Shown piece after piece: positions 44,116-56,832 of a DNA stretch of 64,000 nt (its first letter is position 1; every line of letters starts with the position of its first letter). The notes beneath the pieces are model-generated. The model did no database searches and had not been told where the DNA came from. It saw only the letters and a list, made by a program, of their open reading frames with translations. The DNA lies in assembly GCA_964409775.1 (NCBI GenBank), contig CAYPEI010000017.1:19224-83223 (forward strand). Direction: 5' to 3'. This stretch comes from JAHBXL01 sp964409775. GTDB lineage: Bacteria > Planctomycetota > Phycisphaerae > Phycisphaerales > UBA1924. A program made the position numbers and the translations under genes.

Positions 44116-46188
44116 ATGGCGGTCATGAAAGTCTCGGATATCCGGAACGTGTGCCTTGTCGGCCATGGCGGCACAGGGAAGACCACCCTGACCGAGCGGT
44201 TGCTGTTCGCGACCGGGAGCATCAAGCGGATGGGGACGGTCGAGGAAGGCAACACGGTCAGCGACTGGACGGACGAGGAGAAGGCGCACAAGCACTCGCT
44301 GCAGCCCAGCATCACGCACTTCGCCTACGAAGGGCACGAGGTCAACCTGATCGACACGCCCGGCCTGATGGACTTCATCGGACAGGCCATCGCCTGCTTT
44401 CCCGCGGTCGAGACCATTGCCGTGGTGGTGGACGCGGCGCGGGGGATCGAGACGGCAACCCGCCGCCTGATGAAAGTCGCCGCCGAGCGTCGCCTGCCCC
44501 GCATGCTGATCGTCAACAAGACCGATCAACCCGACATCGAACTGGAGTTGCTCGTCGAGGAGTTGCGCAAGGAGTTCGGCGCCGAGTGCCTGCCGATCAA
44601 CCTGCCGACGCCCGACATGAAGGACGTCATCAACGTTTTCGAGCATGACGGGAGCGATTCCAAAGGCGATCAGACCGCGTTTTCCTCGGTGCACGAGGCG
44701 CACAAGCGGATCGTCGAGCAGGTGATCGAGGTCGATGAAGACCTCACGATGCAGTACCTCGAGAAGGGCGAGGGGTTCGACCCGCAGAAACTGCACGAGG
44801 CGTTTGAGAAGTGCCTCGACGCGGGGCACCTGGTGCCGATCTGCTTCTGCTCGGCGAAGACCGGGGTCGGCATCGACGATCTGCTGCACATCTTCGCGAG
44901 CCTCTGCCCCAGCCCCGACGAGGTCCACCCGGCGGAGTTCCTGCGCCGGGATCCGGAGGGCAAGGAGCACGACTATCGGCCGGACCCGATCTCCAGCGGC
45001 CCGGTGGTCGCGCACATCTTCAAGGTCACGACCGACCCCTTCGTCGGCAAACTGGGCTTCTTCCGCGTCCACGAAGGCATCGTGAAGGCCAAGGCCGACG
45101 TGCTGGTCGACGACAACAAGAAGCCCGTCCGGCTTGCTCACCTGCACCGGTTCCAGGGCAAGGAGCACGTCGAGGTGCACGAGGTGGGCGCGGGGATGAT
45201 CGCCGCCGTGGCCAAGGTGGACGAACTGCGGTTCAACGCGGTGCTGCACGACTCTCACGACTTCGACAATGTGCGCGTCAAGCCGCTCCCGATGCTCAGG
45301 CCCATGTTCGGACTGGCGATCGAACTCAAGTCCCACGCCGACGAGACCAAGTTTTCCGCCGCGGTCCACAAACTCATGGCCGAGGATCCGTCGCTGATTG
45401 TCGAGCGGATCGCGGCGACCAAGCAGACGGTGATGCGTGGGATGGGCGAACTGCACCTGCGGATCGTGCTCGAGAAACTCAAGCACCATTTCGGCGTGGA
45501 GGTCACGACCAGCACGCCCAAGATCGCCTACAAGGAAAAGGTGACCATCAAGGCCAACGGTCATCACCGCCACAAGAAGCAGACCGGCGGCGCGGGACAG
45601 TTTGGCGAGGTGTTCCTGACCGTCGAGCCGCTCCCCATCGATCACCCCGAAGGGTTCGAGTTCCACAACGACACCGTGGGCGGGTCGATCCCCAAGCAGT
45701 TCATCCCGGCGGTCGAGAAGGGCGTGCGGCAGGCGCTGGTGGAGGGCGCGGTGGCCGGTTACCCCATGACCGGCATCTGCGTGCGCGTCTACGACGGCAA
45801 GTACCACGCCGTGGACTCGAAGGAAATCGCGTTCGTGACGGCCGGCCGGCGGGCATTCATCGATGGGGTTCGCAACGCCAAGCCCGTGCTCATGGAGCCG
45901 ATCGTGAGCGTCGAGGTCACCGCTCCGCAGAAGCACATGGGAGACCTCACCAGCGACATCATGGGCAAGCGGGGCCGTATCCAGACCACAGACATGATCG
46001 GCGACGGGCTGTGCCTCATCCGTGCCCACGCACCACTGGGCGAACTGCAGACGTACTCGAATCAACTCAAGTCCATGACCGCCGGACAGGGATCGTTCAC
46101 GATGGAGTACAGCCACGACGAACCCGCTCCCGCGCACGTCCAGGCGGAGGTCGTCGCGCAGTACAAACCGCACCCCGAGGAAGACTGA
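44116..46188 (+). CDS. Elongation factor G-like translational GTPase
   Basis: 690 aa with the five-domain EF-G plan. G1 is GHGGTGKTT (residues 16-24), G3 is DTPGLMDF and G4 is NKTD. The His of the canonical DTPGH, which positions the hydrolytic water, is Leu here. Domain II starts near VAHIFKVTTDPFVGKLGFFRVHEG, domain III has MRGMGELHLRIVLEKLK, domain IV begins KVTIKANGHHRHKKQTGGAGQFG, and domain V has MGDLTSDIMGKRGRIQ. It resembles the second, divergent EF-G paralogues (EF-G-2 type) of several phyla rather than the main FusA. The start MAVMKVSDIRN is preferred to a GTG at 44017. Not in a ribosomal-protein operon. Confidence 0.88.
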   Translation: MAVMKVSDIRNVCLVGHGGTGKTTLTERLLFATGSIKRMGTVEEGNTVSDWTDEEKAHKHSLQPSITHFAYEGHEVNLIDTPGLMDFIGQAIACFPAVETIAVVVDAARGIETATRRLMKVAAERRLPRMLIVNKTDQPDIELELLVEELRKEFGAECLPINLPTPDMKDVINVFEHDGSDSKGDQTAFSSVHEAHKRIVEQVIEVDEDLTMQYLEKGEGFDPQKLHEAFEKCLDAGHLVPICFCSAKTGVGIDDLLHIFASLCPSPDEVHPAEFLRRDPEGKEHDYRPDPISSGPVVAHIFKVTTDPFVGKLGFFRVHEGIVKAKADVLVDDNKKPVRLAHLHRFQGKEHVEVHEVGAGMIAAVAKVDELRFNAVLHDSHDFDNVRVKPLPMLRPMFGLAIELKSHADETKFSAAVHKLMAEDPSLIVERIAATKQTVMRGMGELHLRIVLEKLKHHFGVEVTTSTPKIAYKEKVTIKANGHHRHKKQTGGAGQFGEVFLTVEPLPIDHPEGFEFHNDTVGGSIPKQFIPAVEKGVRQALVEGAVAGYPMTGICVRVYDGKYHAVDSKEIAFVTAGRRAFIDGVRNAKPVLMEPIVSVEVTAPQKHMGDLTSDIMGKRGRIQTTDMIGDGLCLIRAHAPLGELQTYSNQLKSMTAGQGSFTMEYSHDEPAPAHVQAEVVAQYKPHPEED

Positions 46189-46202
46189 ACCGAGGAGGCC
46201 GC

Positions 46203-46601
46203 ATGGGCGCCTGGGGCGCAGGGGTGTTCGAAAACGACGACGCGATGGACTTCGTCTTCGAGTTGACGGAGGCCGACGGCTGGAAACTCGTCAGACGTAC
46301 CCTGCGCGAGTGTCTCGACGAGGGCTACACCGACGCCGCGCAGTCGGCGATGACCCTCGCCGCAGCGGAGGCCGTCGCCGCGGCGAAGGGACACCCCGTC
46401 AAGGACCTGCCGACCGAGATCGCCTCGTGGGTGGCCCAGCACCGCGAGGATCTTCCGGCAGGGCTCGAGGATCGCGCGCGCGAAGCGGTCGAGAAAATCC
46501 TCGACGACGAAGAGTCGGAACTGCGGCAACTCTGGGCCGAGGATGACGGACCCGCCTGGACCGCCACCATCGACGACCTGATCAACCGCCTGTCGGCGTA
46601 G
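46203..46601 (+). CDS. DUF4259-like protein
   Basis: 132 aa, 15 bp after the EF-G-like gene with a GGAGG site, so probably co-transcribed. It begins MGAWGAGVFENDDAMDFVFEL, the signature of the DUF4259 family, whose function is unknown. The rest is helical and acidic. No signal peptide or membrane segment. It overlaps the convergent kinase gene by 20 bp. Confidence 0.75.
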   Translation: MGAWGAGVFENDDAMDFVFELTEADGWKLVRRTLRECLDEGYTDAAQSAMTLAAAEAVAAAKGHPVKDLPTEIASWVAQHREDLPAGLEDRAREAVEKILDDEESELRQLWAEDDGPAWTATIDDLINRLSA

Positions 46602-48273
46602 GCTCGGCCGCGGGAGCGCTCTGTCCGATCAACTCCGCGCACACCCGCTCGAGTTCCCCACGGTCAACCGGCTTGGTCAGGAACGCGGAGCAGCCGGCCG
46701 CCAGACAGGCCTCGCGGGCATCCACCACGGCATCGGCGGTCAGGGCCAGAATGGGTGTCGTGATGCCGCGGCTCCGAAGGGCGCGTGCCGCGTCGTAGCC
46801 GTCCATCCGCGGCATCTGCATGTCCATCAGGATGATGTCAAAGCCCCGCTCGGCGCCCGTGCCGCATGCCGCGTCAATCGCGTCCAAGCCATCGGAAACA
46901 ACCTCAACATTCGCCCCGGCACGCGACATCAGGAACCTGAGCAGCCGCTGGTTGTCCGGCCCATCCTCGACGATCAGCACGCGACATCCGGAAAGCGGCA
47001 TCGGCCGGGCGACCCTCGCGCGAGCCGTCACACGCGAGGGTCTCACTCGATCGGTCGGCATCGTCAGAACAAACTCCGAGCCGCGGCCCGGCATGCTGGT
47101 GACGGTCAGTTCGCCGTTCATCGCCGCGGCGAGTTCGCGGCAGATCGCCAGCCCCAGCCCGTTTCCCCCGTACCTGCGCGTGCTCGAGCGATCCGCCTGC
47201 TCAAAGGGAAGGAAGATCCGGTTCAGGTGTTCAGGCCCGATGCCCACGCCCGTGTCCCGCACGGTGATGCGAACACCCTTCGCCGCACCCGATGCCGAGA
47301 GGTGCACCGACCCTTGCTCAGTGAACTTCACCGCGTTTTCCAGAAGGTGGGTCACGATCTGTAGGAACCGCGCGCGGTCGAGCATCACCGTCGCGGGAAC
47401 ATCTCGGGCGACATGCAGGCTCAGTTCCAGGGACTTTCGGCCCGCCGCGGCCGCCACGGCATCGAGCGACTCCCGCAGCAGGGCCGCGAGGTGCATCGGC
47501 TCGGGGCGGAGTTCGACTCGCCCCGCCTCGATCGCCGACAGATCCAGGATCGCATTGAGAACGCCCAGCAGATGCCTCGAACTCCGCCGGATCGTCGAGA
47601 GCGCCTCCCGACATTCGTCGCCCTCGACCTCTCCATCTGCCAGAAGATCCGCGAACCCCATGATCGCCGTCAGCGGCGTGCGGATCTCGTGGCTCATGTT
47701 CGCCAGAAACGCGCTCTTGGCCCTGCTCGAGGCCTCGGCGGCATCCCGGGCACGCTCCAGGTCGCCGTGCGCGACGGCCAGTTGAACCACCGACCTGCGC
47801 AGGTCCAGTTGTGAGGAAACCTGGCTGGCGAGCGTGTGCATCGCGTCGATCTGTTCTTCGTCCAGGCTGCGCGGTTGCCTGTCCAGAACACACAGCGTTC
47901 CCACGCGGTGGCGGCCCTCGACCCGGATCGGGAAGCCCGCGTAGAAGCGCACGTGCGGCTCTCCCGTGACAAGCGGGTTGTCCCGGAAACGCCGGTCCTC
48001 CGTCGCGTCGCCCACGACCAGCGGCTCATCGCTGCACACCGCGTACGCGCAGAACGCCATGCTGATGGGCGTCTGGGGTTGGTCGAACCCGATCCGCGAC
48101 TTGAACCACTGCCGGTCGCAGTCCAGGAGACTTACCAGCGCCACCGGCGTTCCGCAGATCGCGGCGGCCAGTCTCGCCAGTTCATCGAACTTCTCTTCGG
48201 GGGGGCTGTCCAGGATCGCGCACTCGGCCAAGGCCTGCGCGCGGGCCACATCGGTCGTCACAAAGGCGGTCAT
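46582..48273 (-). CDS. Hybrid sensor histidine kinase with GAF and receiver domains
   Basis: 563 aa from an ATG with a GAGG site. A GAF domain (about residues 28-160; VALVSLLDCDRQWFKSRIG, FYAGFPIRVEGRHRVGTLCVLD) is followed by a short coiled coil and the HisKA helix with NMSHEIRTPL (phospho-His about 195). The ATPase domain has LLENAVKFTEQG, VRDTGVGI and GGNGLGLAICRELA. The C-terminal receiver has VLIVEDGPDNQRLL and the phospho-Asp in ILMDMQMPRMDGY (about 482), then LTKPVD. No TM helix, so it is cytoplasmic and senses an internal signal. No dedicated response regulator or phosphotransferase lies next to it. Confidence 0.93.
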   Translation of the reverse strand: MTAFVTTDVARAQALAECAILDSPPEEKFDELARLAAAICGTPVALVSLLDCDRQWFKSRIGFDQPQTPISMAFCAYAVCSDEPLVVGDATEDRRFRDNPLVTGEPHVRFYAGFPIRVEGRHRVGTLCVLDRQPRSLDEEQIDAMHTLASQVSSQLDLRRSVVQLAVAHGDLERARDAAEASSRAKSAFLANMSHEIRTPLTAIMGFADLLADGEVEGDECREALSTIRRSSRHLLGVLNAILDLSAIEAGRVELRPEPMHLAALLRESLDAVAAAAGRKSLELSLHVARDVPATVMLDRARFLQIVTHLLENAVKFTEQGSVHLSASGAAKGVRITVRDTGVGIGPEHLNRIFLPFEQADRSSTRRYGGNGLGLAICRELAAAMNGELTVTSMPGRGSEFVLTMPTDRVRPSRVTARARVARPMPLSGCRVLIVEDGPDNQRLLRFLMSRAGANVEVVSDGLDAIDAACGTGAERGFDIILMDMQMPRMDGYDAARALRSRGITTPILALTADAVVDAREACLAAGCSAFLTKPVDRGELERVCAELIGQSAPAAEPTPTGG

Positions 48274-48337
48274 TGTTGCACCTCGTCAGTCATGGACGGG
48301 GGAAGGGAAATACCTGTACCGTGGCGACAATCGGCAA

Positions 48338-48351
48338 GGGGGATATCCCCC
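48338..48351. promoter_or_regulatory. Perfect 14-bp palindrome in a divergent promoter region
   Basis: GGGGGATATCCCCC is fully symmetric. It lies 65 bases upstream of the histidine kinase gene and 115 bases upstream of the PfkB gene. A dimeric regulator could bind it; none is identified. Confidence 0.4.
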
Positions 48352-48452
48352 TGTATCGATTCCCCGGAATCCGGCTCCATTCGGGCGGGTTCTGCCGTTT
48401 CATCGCCCCTCGCACGGCTTTACAGGACGCACATGAGCCTGTTCGTCCCGGC

Positions 48453-48458
48453 TACACT
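48453..48458 (+). promoter_or_regulatory. Putative -10 element (TACACT) of the PfkB kinase gene
   Basis: TACACT ends exactly 8 bases before the ATG, the same sequence and spacing as at dnaX. No Shine-Dalgarno. Confidence 0.5.
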
Positions 48459-48466
48459 CGGCCACC

Positions 48467-49405
48467 ATGCCCCTCGTTGTCACCGGAACCATCGGAATCG
48501 ACACCGTCTATACACCTTCCGGCCATGCCGAGAGCGTGCTGGGCGGCTCGTGCACCTATTTCGCCGCGGCGGCATCGTTCCACACTCCGGTGCGGATCGT
48601 CGCGGCGGCAGGCGATGACCTGCCCAGCGAGCATCTGGGCACCATCCGGCACTTCCCCGGAATCGATACCACGGGGCTGGAGATCCGCAAGGGCTCCAAG
48701 ACCTTCCGCTGGGGCGGGAAGTACCACGACAACATGGATCGGCGCGACACGCTCTACACCGAACTGGGCGTGCTGATGGAGGCCCCGCCGAGCATCCCCG
48801 AGAAGTTCCGCGACTCCGAGTTCGTCTTCCTCGCCAACACCCACCCCGCGGTGCAACTGGGAATGCTCGAGGCCTTTCCCAAGCGGCGCCTCGCCGTGGC
48901 GGACACGATGGACCTGTGGATCCACACGGCCCGGGTGGAACTCGACAAACTGCTCGCCCGCGTGGACGGCCTGGTCCTCAACTTCGACGAAGCCGAACTG
49001 ATGACCGGGAAGCGCAACCCGGTCACCGCGGCCCGCCACATCCTTGAGAAGGGCCCCAGTTTCGTCGTGGTGAAAAAGGGCGAGCACGGCTCACTGCTGA
49101 TCCACCGCGAGGGGCTGGGCGCGCTGCCCGCCTATCCGGCGGAGACCGTCGTCGACCCGACCGGCGCGGGCGATTCGTTCGCCGGCGGGATGATGGGCTT
49201 CCTCGCCGCGGCGGGCGCGAAGCACCCCGGCAACGGTTCGCGGCGCGGCGCGTCCTTCGAGTCGCTGCTGCGGGCGCTGGCCCACGGCACCGTCATGGCC
49301 AGTTTCAATATCGAGAGTTTCAGCCTGAACCGGCTGAAGACGCTCAAGCCCGAGGAACTCGACGCACGCTACGCACAGTTCGCCGGAATGCTGCGGATCC
49401 ACTGA
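48467..49405 (+). CDS. PfkB-family sugar kinase
   Basis: 312 aa ribokinase fold. The N-terminus VVTGTIGIDTVYTPSGHAESVLGGSCTYFAAAAS contains the substrate-side GG motif. VVDPTGAGDSFAGGMMGFLAAAG is the C-terminal signature with the catalytic Asp and anion hole. Relatives phosphorylate sugars or nucleosides with ATP; the substrate is not evident, although the GGSCTYFA opening is typical of adenosine- or sugar-kinase-like members. The start follows a leaderless-type -10 element. An amidotransferase and a glycosylase gene follow on the same strand. Confidence 0.9.
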   Translation: MPLVVTGTIGIDTVYTPSGHAESVLGGSCTYFAAAASFHTPVRIVAAAGDDLPSEHLGTIRHFPGIDTTGLEIRKGSKTFRWGGKYHDNMDRRDTLYTELGVLMEAPPSIPEKFRDSEFVFLANTHPAVQLGMLEAFPKRRLAVADTMDLWIHTARVELDKLLARVDGLVLNFDEAELMTGKRNPVTAARHILEKGPSFVVVKKGEHGSLLIHREGLGALPAYPAETVVDPTGAGDSFAGGMMGFLAAAGAKHPGNGSRRGASFESLLRALAHGTVMASFNIESFSLNRLKTLKPEELDARYAQFAGMLRIH

Positions 49406-49471
49406 CGGACTTCCGGCCTCGCATCCGCGTCGTGGCTTGACCATTGCACCTTTGACCTTGAGCAATCCTGC

Positions 49472-50209
49472 ATGCCCATCCTCATCTTCCAGCACACTTC
49501 CACCGAGCACGCCGGCCGCCTCGCCCTGACGCTCCGCGATCACGCGCGGAAGATGGATGTGCGCCGGCTCGATCTGCGCGAATCTCGCGCCAACCCGCAC
49601 ATCCCGACCGACTTTGACGGCATCGAGGGCATCATCTCCCTCGGCGGCCAGATGAACGTCGGCGACGACCTGCCATGGATGCAGCGCGAGATCGAGTTCC
49701 TCGCCGCGGCCCACAAGCGCAACATGCCGATCGTCGGCATCTGCCTTGGTGCGCAACTGATCGCCAAGGCGCTGGGCGGCGCTGTCGCCCCGATGGCCGG
49801 CGGGCCGGAGTGGGGAATGGCCCCCGTGCGGCAGTTCCCGGTGGCGAACACCGACACCATCCTTGCCGGTATCCCGTGGGAAGTGCCGCAGTTCCATGCG
49901 CACGGGCAGGAGGTCGCCTCGCTGCCCCCCGGAGCCACAGCCCTGCAGGCCTCCGACAAGTGCAAGGTGCAGTCGTTCCGTGCCGGGCTTCGCACGTACG
50001 GCTTCCAGTATCACTTCGAGTGCGACCTGGCGATGATCCGGGACTTCCTGACCTCGGGCGACCCGCAGATGGCCGCGAGCGGATTGACCGCCGAAAGTGC
50101 GATGGAAGAGGCCCGGATGCAATACGATATGTACGCGCGCACCAGCGATCGGCTTGCCGTGAACCTCGCGACGTATCTGTTTCCCATGGCGCGGGCGATG
50201 AGCGCCTGA
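49472..50209 (+). CDS. Class I glutamine amidotransferase-like protein
   Basis: 245 aa. The GMP-synthase-type amidotransferase fold shows GIISLGGQMNVGDD, the nucleophile elbow PIVGICLGAQLIAKALGG with the catalytic Cys, and YGFQYHFECD with the catalytic His. No synthetase domain is attached. Standalone members act on glutamine or gamma-glutamyl compounds, often in stress or polyamine pathways; the substrate here is unknown. It lies 66 bp after the PfkB gene. Confidence 0.88.
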   Translation: MPILIFQHTSTEHAGRLALTLRDHARKMDVRRLDLRESRANPHIPTDFDGIEGIISLGGQMNVGDDLPWMQREIEFLAAAHKRNMPIVGICLGAQLIAKALGGAVAPMAGGPEWGMAPVRQFPVANTDTILAGIPWEVPQFHAHGQEVASLPPGATALQASDKCKVQSFRAGLRTYGFQYHFECDLAMIRDFLTSGDPQMAASGLTAESAMEEARMQYDMYARTSDRLAVNLATYLFPMARAMSA

Positions 50210-51268
50210 GTGGCGGCGAACTTCTCCATCTCCGTGCCGCGGGACTTTGTCCTCGCCCGCGATGTCTGCTCGTACGGCTACTTCCTGCTCGCGCCGAGCC
50301 ATTGGAACCCACGGACCGCGTCATTCCTGACAACCCTTGATACCGGCGAACGCGCAGTCACGGTCCGCGTCGCGCAGGGCGATGCCGCCGCGCCCTCGGG
50401 CGTGCGCGACCTCGCCCGCCGCCGCGGCATCCCCCTCACCATCAAGGCCGATGCCGCGCTCCGCAGGCCCGAGCGGGCCGTGCTCGCCGCTCAACTCTCC
50501 CGCATCTTCCGGCTCGATGAAGACCACGCGGTTCTGCGCGGATTTCACAAGGTCGATCCGCGCTGGAAGAAGTCCGGCCGCGGCAGGCTCATGCGGTCGG
50601 CCACGCTGTTTGAGGACGTCATCAAGACTGTGACCTCGTGCAACGTGACGTGGCCGAGCACGATCATCATGAACCACCGCATCTGCGAGGTGGTCGGGCG
50701 GAAGAGTACATCGGGACTGCACGCCTTCCCGACCGCTGCGCGACTGTCCAGGATCCGGCCGCAGACCCTCCGCGCCCGCTGCTCGGTTGGGTATCGTGAC
50801 CGGCGAATCATCGAACTTGCAAAGATGTTCGCAAGCGATGCCGGCCCCGCCCTGCCGCAGAAACTCGCCGCGAAGGGGATCGTGTGGCCGACCGGGAAGC
50901 AGGTGGGCTTCGCCGCCTGGCTCGAGTCGCCGTCCACGCCCGATGACCACGTGTTCGCCGCGCTGATGGAACTGCCGGGCGTGGGGCCGTATGCCGCGGC
51001 GAACATCATGCAACTCCTGGGGCGGTATGCACGGCTGCCGCTCGACACCGAGAGCATCCGCCACGCGAAGAGCATCCTGAAGTTCACCGGGAGTGAGCGC
51101 GAGTTGATGAAGAAACTCGACGCGCACTACGAGCCGTTCGGCGAGCACCGCTTCCGGTCGTACTGGTTCGAGTTGTGGGAGTTCTATGAGGCCAAGCGCG
51201 GCCCCGCGTGGATGTGGGAACGCGAGACCACCGGGAAGACGTTCACCGCGGCGCTGTTGGCGGATTGA
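50210..51268 (+). CDS. HhH-GPD DNA glycosylase
   Basis: 352 aa; the GTG start directly follows the upstream stop, so translation is probably coupled. Residues 1-95 form a beta-rich N-terminal domain, and the rest is the helical HhH-GPD fold. The helix-hairpin-helix is LPGVGPYAAANIMQLLG (about residue 255-270) and the catalytic Asp is in LPLDTE (about 278). The Lys typical of bifunctional OGG/EndoIII enzymes is absent from the hairpin, so a monofunctional AlkA-like base-excision glycosylase is most likely. Lesion specificity is unknown. Confidence 0.85.
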   Translation: MAANFSISVPRDFVLARDVCSYGYFLLAPSHWNPRTASFLTTLDTGERAVTVRVAQGDAAAPSGVRDLARRRGIPLTIKADAALRRPERAVLAAQLSRIFRLDEDHAVLRGFHKVDPRWKKSGRGRLMRSATLFEDVIKTVTSCNVTWPSTIIMNHRICEVVGRKSTSGLHAFPTAARLSRIRPQTLRARCSVGYRDRRIIELAKMFASDAGPALPQKLAAKGIVWPTGKQVGFAAWLESPSTPDDHVFAALMELPGVGPYAAANIMQLLGRYARLPLDTESIRHAKSILKFTGSERELMKKLDAHYEPFGEHRFRSYWFELWEFYEAKRGPAWMWERETTGKTFTAALLAD

Positions 51269-51292
51269 GCCCGGCTGACGCAGGTTCGAAAC

Positions 51293-55192
<3,900 letters not shown>

Positions 55193-55668
55193 CGCGGCCG
55201 GCTCTCCCCGCTTGCGCTGGCCTGCCGCCCGGCGCGTCGCTCCGCGGCGAGCCTTTCGTGCACCGCCGCGATGGGCGGCGATGTGGGTGACGGGGACAGT
55301 GGGCGCAAACTCCGGAAGAATAGCGCGACCGGGGACGGAGTTCCGCGAATCTGCTCTCCGATTTCTGCCGCGCAGGTCTCTACGATCGACACGACGACTC
55401 AGGCCCAGAGGTCGGCGGGGTCACTTCGTCTCTCGGCATTGCGCGGCCGCTGACCGTCCGGAAGTCTCGCGCGCCGCCGGAGACGTTCTGGTCGATGAAT
55501 CCGTCTGGGACTACCCTCCGGACCAAGGGTCGAGACGCAGCGCTCTGCCGGGCTACCCCGACCCGCGACGTCCCGGCAGTGTCCCCCCTTTGGTTCGACT
55601 TGGACGCGGCGGCTGATCGGATTCGGCGAGACTCGCGGCCGCGGTGGGAAAGGTCTACGGAACGACCG
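55193..55668. other. Divergent intergenic region upstream of carB
   Basis: About 475 bases with no supported gene. TACGAT at 55381-55386 is a weak plus-strand -10 candidate. Open frames in several phases cross it but show no family-like sequence. carB itself is preceded by GGGGAGAG about 10 bases from its ATG. Confidence 0.35.
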
Positions 55669-56832
55669 ATGCTCGTCTCGCAGGCGCATTCCTTCACGCA
55701 GCAGGCCCGGCTGGCCATCACGCTGGCCTGGGTCGCCGGTTACACCAATGTCCTCAGCATCCTGACCTGCGGCACGGTGACAAGCCACGTTTCCGGCACG
55801 GTTTCGCAACTCGGCCGCGACCTCGTTGAGGGCAAGTGGAGCCTTCTCCTCTTCACGTTCTTCCTCCTGTTCACCTTTCTCGCCGGCGCCATGCTGTCGG
55901 CGTTCTGCACCGAGACAGGGCGCAGACGCGGCTGGGAATCAATCTACGTACTCCCTGTTGCGATCCAGGCGGGGATGCTCGGCGTGTTTGCGCTCGGCAT
56001 CGAGTTTCATGATCAGCGATTCATCGAATCAGGGCCGATGCTGTACGCGATGACCGGCGTGGCCTCGCTCGCGATGGGACTGCAGAACGCGACCATCACG
56101 AGGATCTCCGGCGGCGTCGTGCGGACGACGCACATGACCGGCGTGTTCACCGACCTGGGCCTCGAAGGGGTTCAGTTCCTCTACTGGCTGCGCGACCGCA
56201 ATCGCGACAGCCCGCCCCTGCCCGCCCGGGCGCTCATCCACAGCGTGCGAGTCCACCCCACGGCTCGCCGGCTCGCCCTGCTCGGGTCGGTTGTCGGCTC
56301 GTTTGCCCTCGGCGCCGGGCTCGGTGCGGCGGCGTTCACCGCGTTTCCGAGTTGGGCGATGTTTCCCCCCGTGCTCTTCCTGATCTGGATCATCGTCCAG
56401 GACATCTATGTCCCGATCTGCGAGATCGAGCCGTCGAGCCTCCGCGGCGGCGAGTTTGGGCTCGACCTTCCCCGCGGCATCGCGGTGTATCACCTGCGAA
56501 AAGACAAGGTCCGGCGCGGCAAGGTCCAGCGGTTGCCTGACCTGCTCCGGTGGTGCGAGCGACTTCCGGACGAGAATCGTGTCGTCATCCTCGACCTCGA
56601 CGAGGTGACCGTGCTCGACTCCAACGCCGCTTTGGAACTGCGTGCCCTTCTCCTGCAGGCCGCCGCTCGCGGGCGGCGCATCGTGATCGCGGGAATCAGC
56701 GGCGAGCAGTATCACGCCATGCGCCAGGCCGGCGCGGGCGATGCGCTGGACCCCACCAATGTCTGCCCGGATCTCGAACTGGCGATTGCCAGGGGCCTTA
56801 TGCTCCTCGAGGACGCGCCGAAGCCGCGCTAG
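55669..56832 (+). CDS. DUF1275 (YoaK-type) membrane protein fused to a STAS domain
   Basis: 387 aa. The first 270 residues have six or more helices and the DUF1275 pattern: AITLAWVAGYTNVLSILTCGTVTSHVSGTVSQLG, SLAMGLQNATITRISGGVVRTTHMTGVFTDLG, and two C-terminal helices. Residues about 280-380 form a STAS domain like that of SulP transporters: GIAVYHLRKDKV, VVILDLDEVTVLDSNAALEL and AARGRRIVIAGIS. DUF1275 proteins are putative transporters of unknown substrate. The fusion to STAS is unusual as far as I know. The frame is open from 55495, but the added residues are not family-like. It overlaps the SulP gene 3' end by 4 bp. Confidence 0.75.
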   Translation: MLVSQAHSFTQQARLAITLAWVAGYTNVLSILTCGTVTSHVSGTVSQLGRDLVEGKWSLLLFTFFLLFTFLAGAMLSAFCTETGRRRGWESIYVLPVAIQAGMLGVFALGIEFHDQRFIESGPMLYAMTGVASLAMGLQNATITRISGGVVRTTHMTGVFTDLGLEGVQFLYWLRDRNRDSPPLPARALIHSVRVHPTARRLALLGSVVGSFALGAGLGAAAFTAFPSWAMFPPVLFLIWIIVQDIYVPICEIEPSSLRGGEFGLDLPRGIAVYHLRKDKVRRGKVQRLPDLLRWCERLPDENRVVILDLDEVTVLDSNAALELRALLLQAAARGRRIVIAGISGEQYHAMRQAGAGDALDPTNVCPDLELAIARGLMLLEDAPKPR

